From Devosia elaeis (GTDB lineage Bacteria; Pseudomonadota; Alphaproteobacteria; Rhizobiales; Devosiaceae): 64,000 nt of DNA. This document shows positions 8,937 to 19,084 of the stretch, in pieces (position 1 is the stretch's first letter; each line of letters starts with the position of its first letter). The translations under genes were made by a program, and so were the position numbers. The stretch spans positions 43,067-107,066 of the forward strand of contig NZ_LVVY01000119.1 in NCBI RefSeq assembly GCF_001650025.1. Direction: 5' to 3'. Under the pieces are notes generated by a model. That model was not told the origin of the DNA, did no database searches, and was given only the letters and a program-made list of their open reading frames with translations.

Positions 8937-10604
8937 TCAGGCTGGTGTGTTGGTCTGTTGCGATTGGCTGGCGAATTCCCGCAGCCGCAGGTCGCGTCGC
9001 TGGATCTTGCCGACGGCGTTCTTGGGCAATTCGTCGATGAATTCGATGCGGCGCGGATATTTGTAGGGCGCCGTCATCCGCTTGACGAAGTCCTGCAATT
9101 CCTTGGCGAGGGCCGGGCTGCCCTCGAAGCCGTCATGCAGGACGATGAAGGCCTTCACCACCTCGCCGCGCTCCGGATCGGGGCTGGGCACGGCGGCCGC
9201 CTCGCGCACCATGGGGTGCTCGATCAGGGCGTTTTCCACCTCCTGGGGACCGATGCGATAGCCGGCGGAATTGATCACGTCGTCGGCACGGCCCTCGTAA
9301 TAGAGATAGCCGTCAGTATCGGCGCGGGCATTGTCGCCGGTGAGGAAATAGTCCCGGCCGTCGATCGTCCTGAGGGTCGATGCGGTGCGCTCCTCGTCCT
9401 GCCAATAGCCCAGCATCATGTTGGGGCTGGGCAGGCGCAGCGCGATCTGCCCGGTCTGGCCGGGCGCGGCGATCTCGCCGTCACCGGTGATCAGGTCGAG
9501 TGCTACGCCCGGAAGCGGCCGGCCCATGGCCCCGGGCCGGATTTCGGTATCGCGGTAATTGGCCACCAGCATGAGCGTTTCGGTGAGGCCATAGGCCTCC
9601 AGCACCGGCCGACCGGTCATGGCGCTCCAGGCGGCAAGCACCGGCGGGTTCAGCGATTCACCGGCCGAAACGGTGATCCGCAAGCGGGGGAATTGCCGGC
9701 CCGAGAGATCGAGCGCCACCAGGCGGCGCAATTCGGTTGCCGCCGCGCAATAGACGCTGACGCCGTGGCGGGCGATGAGCTCGACGCGATATTCGGCATC
9801 GAAGGGGCCATCGTAGAACAGGACGGCCGATCCCCGGCCCCATGGGCCGAAAAGGATAGAGGTTCCCGCCTTGGACCAGCCCGTATCGGCGGTGCAGAAC
9901 ATGACATCGTCCGGGCCCAGGTCCAGCCAGTATTCGGCCGAGACCGACCAGGCATGGAGCGCGCGCGAAGCGTGGGTGACGCCCTTGGGCAGGCCGGTCG
10001 AGCCGGACGTATAGAAGATCAGCGCCGGGTCCTCGGCGCGCACTTCGGCCGCGCGGAAGGCGCCGGGCTCCTCGGTCAGCAGTTCGGCAAAGGACAGCCA
10101 ACCCTCGGGAGCCGGAGCCCCTGCCCCGGTGCCGGCGGCCACTGTCGCATCGACGGCAATTCGCAGGGCTCCGTCCGGAGCGTCGGCGAACTTGTCCACC
10201 TCGAGGCCGGTGGTGACGATCGTCGTCGCCCCCGAATTGGCCAGGCGATAGGCGATGTCCTTGGGCGTCAGCATGGTGACGCAGGGGATCGCGATGGCGC
10301 CCAGTTTCAGGATGGCCACCATGGATATCTGCCAGGCCGGAATGCGGGGCAGCATGACCATGACCCGGTCGCCCGCCCGCACGCCACGCCGCCGTAATGC
10401 CGCGGCCAGCCGGTCGGTCAGGGCCGCGATATCGGCGAAGCTGTAGTTGTGCGTCGCGCCGGCGGCATTGCACCAGATCAGCGCTGGCGCGGCGGCGTTG
10501 CGCTGTTCGTCGGCCGCCCAGGCATCGACGATATCGGTGCCGAAATTGAACGTCTTCGGCACCGTCGGCCGGTATTGCGCGCGCAGGCGCTCATATCTGT
10601 CCAT
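8937..10604 (-). CDS. Acyl-CoA synthetase, medium-chain (MACS/ACSM) type
   Basis: ATP-dependent ligase of 555 residues that makes an acyl-adenylate and then the CoA thioester of a carboxylic acid. The adenylate loop YTSGSTGLPKG sits at about 198-208, the A5-type motif EAYGLTE and the hinge TGDNARADTDGYLYYEGRAD follow, and the catalytic lysine lies in LPKNAVGKIQRRDLR near the C-terminus. The segment IAIPCVTMLTPKDIAYRL is typical of the medium-chain/benzoate branch. The ATG at 10604 is preceded by GGGGAG. It lies 21 bp from the alpha/beta hydrolase gene and 11 bp from the CocE gene, so it probably activates the acid that those hydrolases release. Aromatic or branched acids are as likely as fatty acids. 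Confidence 0.88.
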   Translation of the reverse strand: MDRYERLRAQYRPTVPKTFNFGTDIVDAWAADEQRNAAAPALIWCNAAGATHNYSFADIAALTDRLAAALRRRGVRAGDRVMVMLPRIPAWQISMVAILKLGAIAIPCVTMLTPKDIAYRLANSGATTIVTTGLEVDKFADAPDGALRIAVDATVAAGTGAGAPAPEGWLSFAELLTEEPGAFRAAEVRAEDPALIFYTSGSTGLPKGVTHASRALHAWSVSAEYWLDLGPDDVMFCTADTGWSKAGTSILFGPWGRGSAVLFYDGPFDAEYRVELIARHGVSVYCAAATELRRLVALDLSGRQFPRLRITVSAGESLNPPVLAAWSAMTGRPVLEAYGLTETLMLVANYRDTEIRPGAMGRPLPGVALDLITGDGEIAAPGQTGQIALRLPSPNMMLGYWQDEERTASTLRTIDGRDYFLTGDNARADTDGYLYYEGRADDVINSAGYRIGPQEVENALIEHPMVREAAAVPSPDPERGEVVKAFIVLHDGFEGSPALAKELQDFVKRMTAPYKYPRRIEFIDELPKNAVGKIQRRDLRLREFASQSQQTNTPA

Positions 10605-10625
10605 GATCAGAACTCCCCTGCCCCC

Positions 10626-11474
10626 TCAAGCGCGCGGGAGGTCCTGGAGGAAGGCGCGGGTCCGCTGGGCCAGGTAGTCCGGCTGATCACCCCAAATGGT
10701 GTGATTGCTGTTCTTGACCATTTCCAGCGTCGCATTAGGGAAGGCCTTGGCCAGGTTTTCGGCCTGGTTGGCGCTGAGCACGTTGGAACGATCGGCATTG
10801 AGCACCAGGACCGGCGCCTCGATGGCGGCGATGTCGGCGGATTGATCGGTCGAGAGGTTGAGGAAGAGCTTGGTGATGGCGAGCAGGTCATAGGCCCAGC
10901 TCCAGGTGCCGTCCTCTTCCTGCCGGAAATCGCCCTCATTGGCGAGGCGATGCATTTCGGCGCTGAGGCCGGCCCGCTGCGGCAGGGCACGAGCGAAAGC
11001 CTCGGCTTCGGCCAGGGTGGGGTAATTGCGCCGGCGGGTATGGTGCGAGCGCAGATATTTGACAATCTCGCCATCGGCGACGAAGAAGCTGGGATCGGAC
11101 AGGATCAGGCCCGCAACGCGGTCGGGATTGGCCGCCGCGAAGGAGACCGCGACCTGGTTGCCCACCGAGCTGCCCACCAGGGTGATGCCCCTGAGATCGA
11201 GCTTGGCCGCCAGCCGGGTGATGTCGCCGGCCAATTCCTTGATCGTATAGGTGGTATTGGGACGGTCCGAGGCGCCGTGACCGCGCATGTCGACCGCGAT
11301 GACCCGATAGAAGTCGCGCAGGCTGGCGGCCAGATGGCCCCAGGCATGGGCGCTCATCGAGGTGCCATGCAGGCAGACCAGGACCGGGCCGGTGCCGCCA
11401 TTGTCGAGATAGCGAATCTTCACGCCGTCGAGGTCGGCGGTGTGGGACGTCCAATTCGGATTGATATCGGTCAT
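10626..11474 (-). CDS. Alpha/beta hydrolase
   Basis: Cytoplasmic 282-residue hydrolase with an intact catalytic triad: oxyanion HGTS near 36-39, nucleophile elbow GSSVG at 101-105 (Ser103), acid in VLNADRS and histidine in NSNHTIWGD. The size and GHGASDRP motif match esterases, meta-cleavage hydrolases and haloalkane-dehalogenase relatives, and sequence alone does not separate them. It is the first non-transport gene after the five ABC genes in the operon, 24 bp from the ATPase gene and 21 bp before the acyl-CoA ligase, so an esterase step on the imported substrate is likely. Confidence 0.87.
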   Translation of the reverse strand: MTDINPNWTSHTADLDGVKIRYLDNGGTGPVLVCLHGTSMSAHAWGHLAASLRDFYRVIAVDMRGHGASDRPNTTYTIKELAGDITRLAAKLDLRGITLVGSSVGNQVAVSFAAANPDRVAGLILSDPSFFVADGEIVKYLRSHHTRRRNYPTLAEAEAFARALPQRAGLSAEMHRLANEGDFRQEEDGTWSWAYDLLAITKLFLNLSTDQSADIAAIEAPVLVLNADRSNVLSANQAENLAKAFPNATLEMVKNSNHTIWGDQPDYLAQRTRAFLQDLPRA

Positions 11475-11498
11475 TTTCGAAATCTCGTTGAGAAGGGT

Positions 11499-12462
<964 letters not shown>

Positions 12463-12470
<8 letters not shown>

Positions 12471-13494
12471 CGTGGCGTTCCAGATCATCGGCGCGCAGGC
12501 AGCGCATGACACGGCCATCGGCGGCGGGTTGCAGCGCCGGCGCGCTATCCTGGCAGAGGGGGAGCGCGGCAGGGCAGCGCGGATGGAAACGGCAACCACG
12601 CGGCATGGCGCCGGCATGAGGCACGGAACCCGGCAGCGCCTGGATGCGGGCGCCGGCCTCGCCGGTGGGAATGCTGGCCAAGAGGGCCTGCGTATAGGGA
12701 TGGCGCGGCGTGCGAATGATCTCGTCAACGCTGCCGGTCTCGACAACCTGGCCCCCATACATGACCGCCACGCGGTCGGCCATGGCCGCCACGACGCCGA
12801 AATCGTGCGTCACCAGCACCAGGGCCAGATTGAGTTCCTTCTGCAGCCGGCGGATCAGGTTCAGCACCTGGGCCTGGATGGTCACGTCCAGCGCCGTGGT
12901 GGGCTCATCGGCGATGAGCAAGGCGGGTTCGGATGCCAGCGCGATGGCGATCATGGCGCGCTGCCGTTGGCCGCCGGACAATTGATGCGGATAACAATCG
13001 AGCGCTTCCTCGGGATCGGGCAGGCCGACATGGCGCAGCCATTCCGCGCCCTTGGCGCGCAGTTCGACCTTGCCCTTGAGGCCCGTGAGACTCAAAGCCT
13101 CGTTGAGCTGCTGGCCAATGGTGAAGACAGGGTCCAGCGCCCGCGAAGGGTTCTGGAAGATCATGCCGATCCGCTTGCCCAAAAGCCCACGGCGGCGGCG
13201 TTCGCGTTCGGAGAGATGGGAGATTTCCTCGCCGTCCAGCTTGACGCTGCCCCGCACGATCGCCCCGCCCCGCCCGAGCAGGCCCGTCACGGCCAGAACC
13301 GTGACGGACTTGCCCGAACCGGATTCCCCGATCAGGGCCAGGGCCTCGCCGCGTCGGACGTCGATGGAGACGTCCGAGCAGACTTCTAGGAGGCCGCTAT
13401 AGGTGACCGCCATGCCCTCCACGGAGAGCGCGACGGGGCTTGTCCCACTCTCTGTGTTCGCCCGGGGCAAGGCATTCGAGGCCATGGCGGTCAT
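12463..13494 (-). CDS. Oligopeptide/dipeptide-type ABC transporter ATP-binding protein (OppD/DppD-like)
   Basis: First ATPase of the importer, 343 residues. Walker A is GESGSGKSV, the signature is LSGGQRQR, Walker B is LLIADEPTTALD, and the C-terminal extension has the paired cysteines CRFHPRCPAALPLC. The ATG at 13494 has GAGGAA upstream and begins 5 bp after the binding-protein gene. A second in-frame ATG three codons later is an equal alternative start. It forms the cytoplasmic ATPase heterodimer with the OppF-like protein and powers uptake of a peptide-like or otherwise bulky substrate. Confidence 0.92.
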
Positions 13495-13499
13495 CGCGC

Positions 13500-15104
13500 T
13501 TATTCCTCGACCCAGACTTCCGGCAGGCTCGGGAAGCCCTGCGTGATCATCGGGTGCCAGCCGCGGATATCGGCCTGGGCCGGATGCAGCAGGACGGCAG
13601 CCCAGATCGGCAGCGGGTTCTGGACGTTTTCGTAGACGTAGCGCTGGATTTCCCAGATCTTTTCCTGGCGCGCCGCCACATCCATGATGCCCTGCTGTTC
13701 CTCGATCATCGCGGTCAGCGTCGGGTCATCGATGCCGGTATAATTGCGCACCGCGCCCGGCAGGTAATGGCTGGTGAAATACTCGTCCGCTTCCGCAAAC
13801 GGACTCATCATCAGGAACATGGCCTGGTAATCGCCCTCCTTGCCCAGCGCCTGGCCGGCAACGGTATCGACCATCTTGATCTCGGCGGTCACGCCGATCT
13901 CGGCCAGATCCTGCTGGATCCATTCGGCCTCGCGCACGAATTCCTCGCCGTAATTGAGCACGGTGAATTCGAAGCTGAACCCGTCGGGATAGCCGGCCTC
14001 GGCGAGGAGGGCCTTGGCCTTTTCATGATCCGGCGTGCCGTAAAGCGCGATGCGCTCTTCTTCGGGCAGCGTCTGGGCGTTCAGGGCCGGGCCGACCACG
14101 CCGCCGATGCCGCCGCCGCCGCGCACCACTTCACCGAGGCCGAGCCGGTCGATCGCCAGGTTGAGCGCCTGGCGCACCTGCAGGTTGGCGAAGGGTTCGA
14201 AGCTCGGATTGAGATAGAGCTCGCTCTGGGTATTGGCGACCGTCTGCACATCCTGCAGATCGGGCAGCGCCTGCTGCAGCCCCTGCATCTGCGTCATGTT
14301 CAGCGGACCGAACCAGATATCGACCTGCCCGGACCGGAACGCCATGATGCGGGCATTGAGGTCCTTGATCGGCAGGATTTCCACTTCATCGAGATAGGGA
14401 AGCTGCTCGCCGTTCTCGTCCTTGCCGAAATAAGCTTCGTTGCGGACATAGCGGGTAGCGACGCCGACCTCGTCGGCCTCCAGAATCCACGGGCCGGTGC
14501 CGATCACGGTGGTGTTGCGGTCATAGGAGCCATCGAAGGCTTCGGTCGGCAGGATCCACATATTCTGGTGGGCGAGGTTCTGCAGCAGCACCACATTGCG
14601 GCGATTGAGCGTGAGCACCACGGTCTGGTCGTCGGGCGCCGTGATGGTATCGACGGCCGCGAGCAGGCCCTTCTGCACGCCGGATTCCTTCATGGCCTCA
14701 TAGGTGGCCACCACGTCGGCGGAGGTGACGGGACGCCCGGAAACCGGGGCGATATCCTGCCACACCGCATCCGGGCGCAGCTTGAACGTATAGGTCAGGC
14801 CGTCTTCCGAAATCTCCCAGCTTTCGGCCAGGCCGGGCTTCGGCACGAATTGGCCATAGCCGATATCGGGGCCGGTCTTCCATTCGACCAGCCGGTTCAT
14901 GGCGAGGCCGAGGCGGGAGTGAACGCCGAATTCGGTGCTGGCCAGGGGATCGAAATTGGGTGCATCGGCATGGACGTTGATGACGACCTTGCCACCGTGC
15001 TTGTCCTGGGCCATTGCGGGCGCCGCCACGACCATCGCCGCGGCGATGGCAAGCGCGGGCAGCGCGGTGACGAAGCGATGGCGGGCGAGTAGTCCTTTTA
15101 GCAT
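13500..15104 (-). CDS. ABC transporter substrate-binding protein, family 5 (DppA/OppA-like)
   Basis: Periplasmic binding protein of about 534 residues with a Sec signal peptide (basic MLKGLLARHRF, hydrophobic core, APAMAQ cleavage site). The family-5 fold is visible from GLAESWEISEDGLTYTFKLRPDAVWQD through LNLAIDR. The ATG at 15104 has AAGGGAA eight bases upstream; an in-frame ATG at 15128 would add a polar tail to the signal peptide and is less likely. Family 5 members bind peptides, nickel, glutathione, opines and other compounds, so the ligand stays open. The catabolic genes downstream in the operon suggest an amide- or ester-containing compound. Confidence 0.92.
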   Translation of the reverse strand: MLKGLLARHRFVTALPALAIAAAMVVAAPAMAQDKHGGKVVINVHADAPNFDPLASTEFGVHSRLGLAMNRLVEWKTGPDIGYGQFVPKPGLAESWEISEDGLTYTFKLRPDAVWQDIAPVSGRPVTSADVVATYEAMKESGVQKGLLAAVDTITAPDDQTVVLTLNRRNVVLLQNLAHQNMWILPTEAFDGSYDRNTTVIGTGPWILEADEVGVATRYVRNEAYFGKDENGEQLPYLDEVEILPIKDLNARIMAFRSGQVDIWFGPLNMTQMQGLQQALPDLQDVQTVANTQSELYLNPSFEPFANLQVRQALNLAIDRLGLGEVVRGGGGIGGVVGPALNAQTLPEEERIALYGTPDHEKAKALLAEAGYPDGFSFEFTVLNYGEEFVREAEWIQQDLAEIGVTAEIKMVDTVAGQALGKEGDYQAMFLMMSPFAEADEYFTSHYLPGAVRNYTGIDDPTLTAMIEEQQGIMDVAARQEKIWEIQRYVYENVQNPLPIWAAVLLHPAQADIRGWHPMITQGFPSLPEVWVEE

Positions 15105-15158
15105 TTCAGTGCGTTCCCTTATTATCATGGCGTTGGAGTTCGACCCGCAGTTCTTCCG

Positions 15159-16031
15159 CTAGCGGTTTCGAGGATCGAGGACGTCGCGCAAGGCGTCACC
15201 GATGAGGTTGAGGGCAAGGACGCTGATGGTCAGCATCAGCCCGGGAAAAACGATCAGCCAGGGCGCCTGGCCGATGAACCGTGTGCCCTGAGACAGCATG
15301 GTGCCCAGGGATGGGTTGGGCGGCGGGGTGCCGACGCCCAGAAAGCTGAGCGCAGCCTCGGTCATGATGGCGATGCCGAAAGCGAGCGAGCCCAGCACCA
15401 GCATGGTCGGCATAAGATTGGGCACGCCATGGGTCAGCATGATCCGCAGCGGCGAGGCGCCGATGACGCGCGAGGCGGAGATGAAATCATGCCCGCGGAT
15501 TTTCATGGTTTCCGAGCGCACCACGCGAACGAAGCGCGGAATTTGGGCCAATGTCACCGCGATGATTACGTTGCGGACGCTGGGCCCCAGCATGGCGGCG
15601 ATGAACAGCGACAGCACCAGCGAAGGCAAGGTATCGAGCGCTTCGACGATGCGCTGGATGATCATATCGACCCAGCCGCCGAAATAGCCCGAGATCATGC
15701 CGATCAGGCCGCCGATGACCATGGTGATGATCACCACCATCAGACCGACGAGCAGCGAAATCTGGGTGCCGTAGAGGACGCGCGAGAACACGTCGCGGCC
15801 GATATCGTCGGTGCCGAACCAATGCACCAGCGATGGCGGCTGGAGGATGGCGCGGCGGTTCTGCACCAGCGGATCGAACTGGGCGATGATGGGCGCGAAA
15901 ATGGCCAGCGCCAGAACCAGCGTCAGAATGACCAGCGCCGTGCAACCGATGGGATCGCTGAGCAAGGCCTTGAAAATGGCCAGCGTGCGACTGCCCCGGC
16001 GCGGTGCATTTTCCTGGAGGATCGTGGTCAC
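15159..16031 (-). CDS. Dpp/Opp-type ABC transporter permease (DppC-like)
   Basis: Inner-membrane permease of 290 residues with an N-terminal cytoplasmic arm rich in charged residues, a first helix (IGCTALVILTLVLALAIFAPI), the DppC-typical HWFGTDDIGRDVFSRVLYG and the EAA loop around EALDTLPSLVLSLF/ASRVIGASPLRIMLTHGVPN. It overlaps the DppB-like gene by 4 bp and pairs with it to form the channel. The 54-bp gap to the binding protein gene is the largest inside the ABC block, which is common where binding-protein expression is raised separately. Confidence 0.92.
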   Translation of the reverse strand: MTTILQENAPRRGSRTLAIFKALLSDPIGCTALVILTLVLALAIFAPIIAQFDPLVQNRRAILQPPSLVHWFGTDDIGRDVFSRVLYGTQISLLVGLMVVIITMVIGGLIGMISGYFGGWVDMIIQRIVEALDTLPSLVLSLFIAAMLGPSVRNVIIAVTLAQIPRFVRVVRSETMKIRGHDFISASRVIGASPLRIMLTHGVPNLMPTMLVLGSLAFGIAIMTEAALSFLGVGTPPPNPSLGTMLSQGTRFIGQAPWLIVFPGLMLTISVLALNLIGDALRDVLDPRNR

Positions 16032-16981
16032 GAGCGTGCCTCCCGGATGCGCGGATCGACGAGCCCATAGGAGAGATCGACCATCAGATTGACGATGATG
16101 GTGATCAGCCCATAGGTGAGCACGGCGGCCTGGATGACGGTGTAGTCGCGATAGGCGACGGCCTCGAACAGCAGATTGCCGAGCCCGGGCACGTTGAAGA
16201 TGCGTTCGATGATCACGGTGCCGGAGAGCAGATTGCCGAACTGGGTGCCCAGGAGCGTGATCACCGGGATCAGCGCGTTCTTGAGCGCGTGGCCGAGATA
16301 GAGCCCGGACGACGACACGCCTCTTGCCCGCGCAGCGCGGATGAAATCGGCGCCGGTGACTTCCAGCATGGCCGAACGCGTCAGGCGGGAGAGCGCCGCC
16401 GCCACGCCCAGCGACAAGGCCAGGGCGGGAAAGATCACCTGCTGGAAGTTGGCCCAGGGATCAGTGGCGAAGCTGCGATAGGGCAGCGGAATGTAATAGC
16501 CGATCAAGGCGAGCCCGGTCAGCGTCAGCAGGCCCAGCCAGAGTTGCGGGATGGCGAGGAACACGGTGGAGAGCATGCGCAGCACCATGTCGCCGGCAGT
16601 GCCGCGCCAGAGCGCCGCCAGGACGCCCGCCCCGATGCCGAACAAGGCGCCCAGGGCTATGGCCATGATGGACAATTGCAGCGTCGGCAACAGAGCGGCG
16701 CCGATCTGAGCGGAGACAGGGCGGCCGGTCCACAGCGAGTGGCCGAGATCGCCACTGACGATGCCGCCGGCCCAGACCAGGAATTGCTCGGCAATGGGTT
16801 TGTCCAGCCCCATGGCAGCGCGCTTTTCCTGCAGAAGCTCGGGGGTCACGGCCCCGGCTTCGGCCAATTGCTGGTTGACGATGTCACCGGGAATAAGGCG
16901 AATGGCGACGAAGACCATCAGCGCCACCGCCACCAGCACCAGCACACCCAGAACAGCGCGGCGGATTGCAAAGACGATCAT
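16028..16981 (-). CDS. Dpp/Opp-type ABC transporter permease (DppB-like)
   Basis: Inner-membrane permease of 317 residues with the standard DppB start (an N-terminal helix, then RLIPGD), six predicted helices and the EAA loop RAARARGVSSSGLYLGHALKN. It is coupled to DppC by a 4-bp overlap and starts 3 bp after the rhodanese gene stop, so the transporter genes are read from the same message as the GntR regulator and rhodanese. Confidence 0.92.
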   Translation of the reverse strand: MIVFAIRRAVLGVLVLVAVALMVFVAIRLIPGDIVNQQLAEAGAVTPELLQEKRAAMGLDKPIAEQFLVWAGGIVSGDLGHSLWTGRPVSAQIGAALLPTLQLSIMAIALGALFGIGAGVLAALWRGTAGDMVLRMLSTVFLAIPQLWLGLLTLTGLALIGYYIPLPYRSFATDPWANFQQVIFPALALSLGVAAALSRLTRSAMLEVTGADFIRAARARGVSSSGLYLGHALKNALIPVITLLGTQFGNLLSGTVIIERIFNVPGLGNLLFEAVAYRDYTVIQAAVLTYGLITIIVNLMVDLSYGLVDPRIREARS

Positions 16982-16984
16982 GGC

Positions 16985-17404
16985 TCAGGGCTTCCGCTGC
17001 CAGCGCGAGGTGGCGGCGACATCCTCGACCGGCTGCCCGGCAGCGGCCCAGCCGCCGAAGCCGCCATCGAGATGCCAGACGGACTTGTAACCCATCTCCA
17101 TCAGCGCGAGCGCGGCCAGCACCGAACGCCCGCCGCCGGCGCAATAGAGCACGTAGCGGCCATCCTCGACGAAATAGTCGCGGTAATAGCCCATGGCCGG
17201 ATCGGCCCAGAATTCGAGCATGCCGCGCGGCACATGATGCGCCCCGGGGATGGCGCCCTTGTCGATCCGCTCCTGCAATTCGCGGATATCGATCAGCGTC
17301 AGCTCTTCGCCGGCGGCGAGGCGCTGCGCCAATTCTGCGGCAGTCAGCGTCGGCACTTGCGGGCGCAGGCTATCAACCCAGGCAAGGGTATTGCGGATGG
17401 CCAT
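16985..17404 (-). CDS. Rhodanese-like domain protein
   Basis: Single-domain cytoplasmic rhodanese of 139 residues. The active-site loop is CAGGGRS with Cys88, preceded by LIDIRE and IPGAHHVPRG and followed by the CDC25-like C-terminal motif LDGGFGGW. Rhodaneses move sulfane sulfur between a donor and an acceptor such as thiosulfate, cyanide or protein thiols. Its ATG overlaps the GntR stop by one base (TAATG), placing it between a regulator and a Dpp-type importer. That is an odd place for a housekeeping sulfurtransferase and hints that sulfur or cyanide is involved in the substrate. This last point is inference. Confidence 0.88.
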   Translation of the reverse strand: MAIRNTLAWVDSLRPQVPTLTAAELAQRLAAGEELTLIDIRELQERIDKGAIPGAHHVPRGMLEFWADPAMGYYRDYFVEDGRYVLYCAGGGRSVLAALALMEMGYKSVWHLDGGFGGWAAAGQPVEDVAATSRWQRKP

Positions 17405-18120
17405 TATTTCTTTCCTCCCGCCGCGACGCCCTTGACGTCAGATGGCATTGGCGCCAGCGCGCGACGCAGGCCGTCCAGCGGATCGACCTCGCGCACCATG
17501 TGGACCTTGGAATCCCAGGTCCCGAGATGCTCGCGCATGCATTCGCCCGCATCGGCCAGGCGGCCGGAGGCCAGCGCCTCGACGATGGCGACGTGCTCCT
17601 CATAGGACATCCGCGCGTCGCCGGGCGTCTGGTGCCGCATGGTGAAGAGCGTGGTGAGCACGGTGAAATCGCGCAGCTTCTCGGCCAGCAGCCGATTGCC
17701 CAGGCATTCAGCGAGGCAGACGTGAAAATTGCCCAGCAGATAGGAGCGGCGGCCGACATGGCCCGCTTCCAGCGCCAGCTGCTGCTCGGCCAGATGCGAT
17801 TGCAGCCGCTGCACCAGATGCGGCTCCAGCGGGCGCCCCTTCTGCGCGAAATGGCGAAGCAGGCCGGTTTCGATGATCTGGCGCGCGTCATAGAGCTCGC
17901 GCGCCATTTCGGCATCGACCTGGGTAAGGAACCAGCCGCGCCGCGGGATGACCGTCACGATGCCGCGGGCAGCGAGATCGAGCATGGCTTCGCGCACGAT
18001 GGTGCGGCTGCAATTGAACAGCGTGGCGAGCTCGGATTCCCCCAGCCGCGCCTCCGGCGCCAATTGCTGGCTCAAGATCGCCTCGACGATCTTGTTGCTG
18101 ATGCTGGCTGCAACGGTCAA
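17404..18120 (-). CDS. GntR family (FCD) transcriptional regulator
   Basis: DNA-binding regulator of about 238 residues with an N-terminal winged helix (KIVEAILSQQLAPEARLGESELATLFNCSRTIVREAMLDLAARGIVTVIPRRGWFL) and a C-terminal all-helical FCD ligand domain with metal-site histidines (for example NFHVCLAE and YEEHVAIVEAL). No ATG fits the domain start. The chosen TTG at 18120 has GGAGGG five bases upstream and gives the usual FCD length, while the open frame continues upstream without any coding character. It is the first gene of the Dpp-type operon and lies just downstream of the inverted repeat at 18136-18160, so autoregulation and control of the whole operon is expected. Confidence 0.88.
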   Translation of the reverse strand: MTVAASISNKIVEAILSQQLAPEARLGESELATLFNCSRTIVREAMLDLAARGIVTVIPRRGWFLTQVDAEMARELYDARQIIETGLLRHFAQKGRPLEPHLVQRLQSHLAEQQLALEAGHVGRRSYLLGNFHVCLAECLGNRLLAEKLRDFTVLTTLFTMRHQTPGDARMSYEEHVAIVEALASGRLADAGECMREHLGTWDSKVHMVREVDPLDGLRRALAPMPSDVKGVAAGGKK

Positions 18121-18135
18121 AACATCCCTCCATGT

Positions 18136-18160
18136 CTTGTATGCAACATTAATATACAAG
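18136..18160. promoter_or_regulatory. Candidate GntR operator of the Dpp-type operon
   Basis: Perfect inverted repeat CTTGTAT-N11-ATACAAG, 16 bp upstream of the regulator start codon. The left half alone reads TTGTATGCAA, one base from the palindrome TTGTATACAA that many FCD-GntR proteins bind. An AT-rich TATTAA in the spacer region, read on the minus strand, could be the -10 box, so binding would block the promoter. Confidence 0.65.
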
Positions 18161-18317
18161 ATGAAGGTCTCCGCAAGGGGTCTTGTTGTGCCCTCATAAG
18201 CATGGGGACACCCGCCCTTCGCGGCAAGAAATAGGATTGTTAATTCAAAGCGATAGCAGGAACGTAAATGCCGTGTTCCGGCAGGTAAGCGCCAAGTCTT
18301 TCCGTTCAACGGGGAAT

Positions 18318-18336
18318 TTTTTCGAACGAGCGCTCG
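18318..18336. promoter_or_regulatory. Copy 1 of a 19-bp TetR-type operator sequence
   Basis: The 19-mer made of TTTTTCGAACG followed by AGCGCTCG occurs here and again, base for base, at 25562-25580. Its core CGAGCGCTCG is a perfect palindrome. This copy abuts the stop codon of the TetR gene and lies about 200 bp upstream of the GntR start. Confidence 0.55.
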
Positions 18337-19041
18337 CTATCGTGGTGCGATTGCGGCTCTGACGAAACTGGTGACACGCTCGGCATATTGACCGGCCGAA
18401 ATGCCCGCCTTGCGATATTTGGCGCGCTTGACGTACCAGTCCTGCAGCAGCGGCTTGATGATCGCCGCGGTCAGTGGAACATCGTCTATAGCGAAGCCAC
18501 CGGACGCCACGCCACGGCGCAGCGCATCGGCGAAGATCGCCTCGGTCGCCGCCTCACTTTCGATGGCGATGCGCTTGGCCGGCTCGGGGAAGGCCTTGGC
18601 TTCCATGAACACGAAGACGAACCAGGGCTGCATCACTTCGGTAAGCTGGATATGAGTGGCGATCAGCCAGTCCAGGTGCAATGCAGGATCCGCCGCCATT
18701 TCGGGCGGGGGCGTGCCCAGCACCTCGTTGGCGGATGACGAGACCGCGTCCAGGATCATCAGCAGCAGGGTCTGCTTATTGTCGAAGTAGGAATACATCC
18801 CGCCCATGCTGAGGCCGGCCGCACCGGCCAGCTCGCGCAGGGACATGGCGTGAAAGCCCTGCCGGTTCGACAGTTTCAGCGTCGATTGTATGATGCGCGA
18901 CAGATTGGCCACGGCCAGATGCGGCTTCTGCACCGAAACGGCCTTACGATGGCGTTGCAGCAGCCGCTCGCAAATGGCCTCGGTGGAATAATCCTGCTGC
19001 AATTGCCTTGGCGTCAAATCCATCCATCCAATAGCGCGCAT
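18337..19041 (-). CDS. TetR/AcrR family transcriptional regulator
   Basis: Regulator of 234 residues. The helix-turn-helix is in the middle of the first half (LKLSNRQGFHAMSLRELAGAAGLSMGGMYSYFDNKQTLL) after an unusually long N-terminal arm of about 50 residues. The C-terminal ligand domain is helical. It is the last gene of the acyl-CoA operon and starts 43 bp after the dehydrogenase-hydratase gene. TetR regulators in such operons usually bind acyl-CoAs and repress the operon promoter; the repeated 19-mer at 25562-25580, just downstream of the predicted -10 of this operon, is the likely site. The start at 19041 has a GGAG eight bases upstream; an ATG six codons on is possible. Confidence 0.88.
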   Translation of the reverse strand: MRAIGWMDLTPRQLQQDYSTEAICERLLQRHRKAVSVQKPHLAVANLSRIIQSTLKLSNRQGFHAMSLRELAGAAGLSMGGMYSYFDNKQTLLLMILDAVSSSANEVLGTPPPEMAADPALHLDWLIATHIQLTEVMQPWFVFVFMEAKAFPEPAKRIAIESEAATEAIFADALRRGVASGGFAIDDVPLTAAIIKPLLQDWYVKRAKYRKAGISAGQYAERVTSFVRAAIAPR

Positions 19042-19084
19042 CGGCCCGGCTCCACTGACCGCATGCGCAAAAGCCGGGACCGAG

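Noticed and set aside
6661..9066. Open frame of about 800 codons on the plus strand across the M20, CocE and ligase genes
   Set aside because: Antisense shadow: composition rich in His, Arg and Gly, no start signal and no domain; the minus strand holds clear enzymes.
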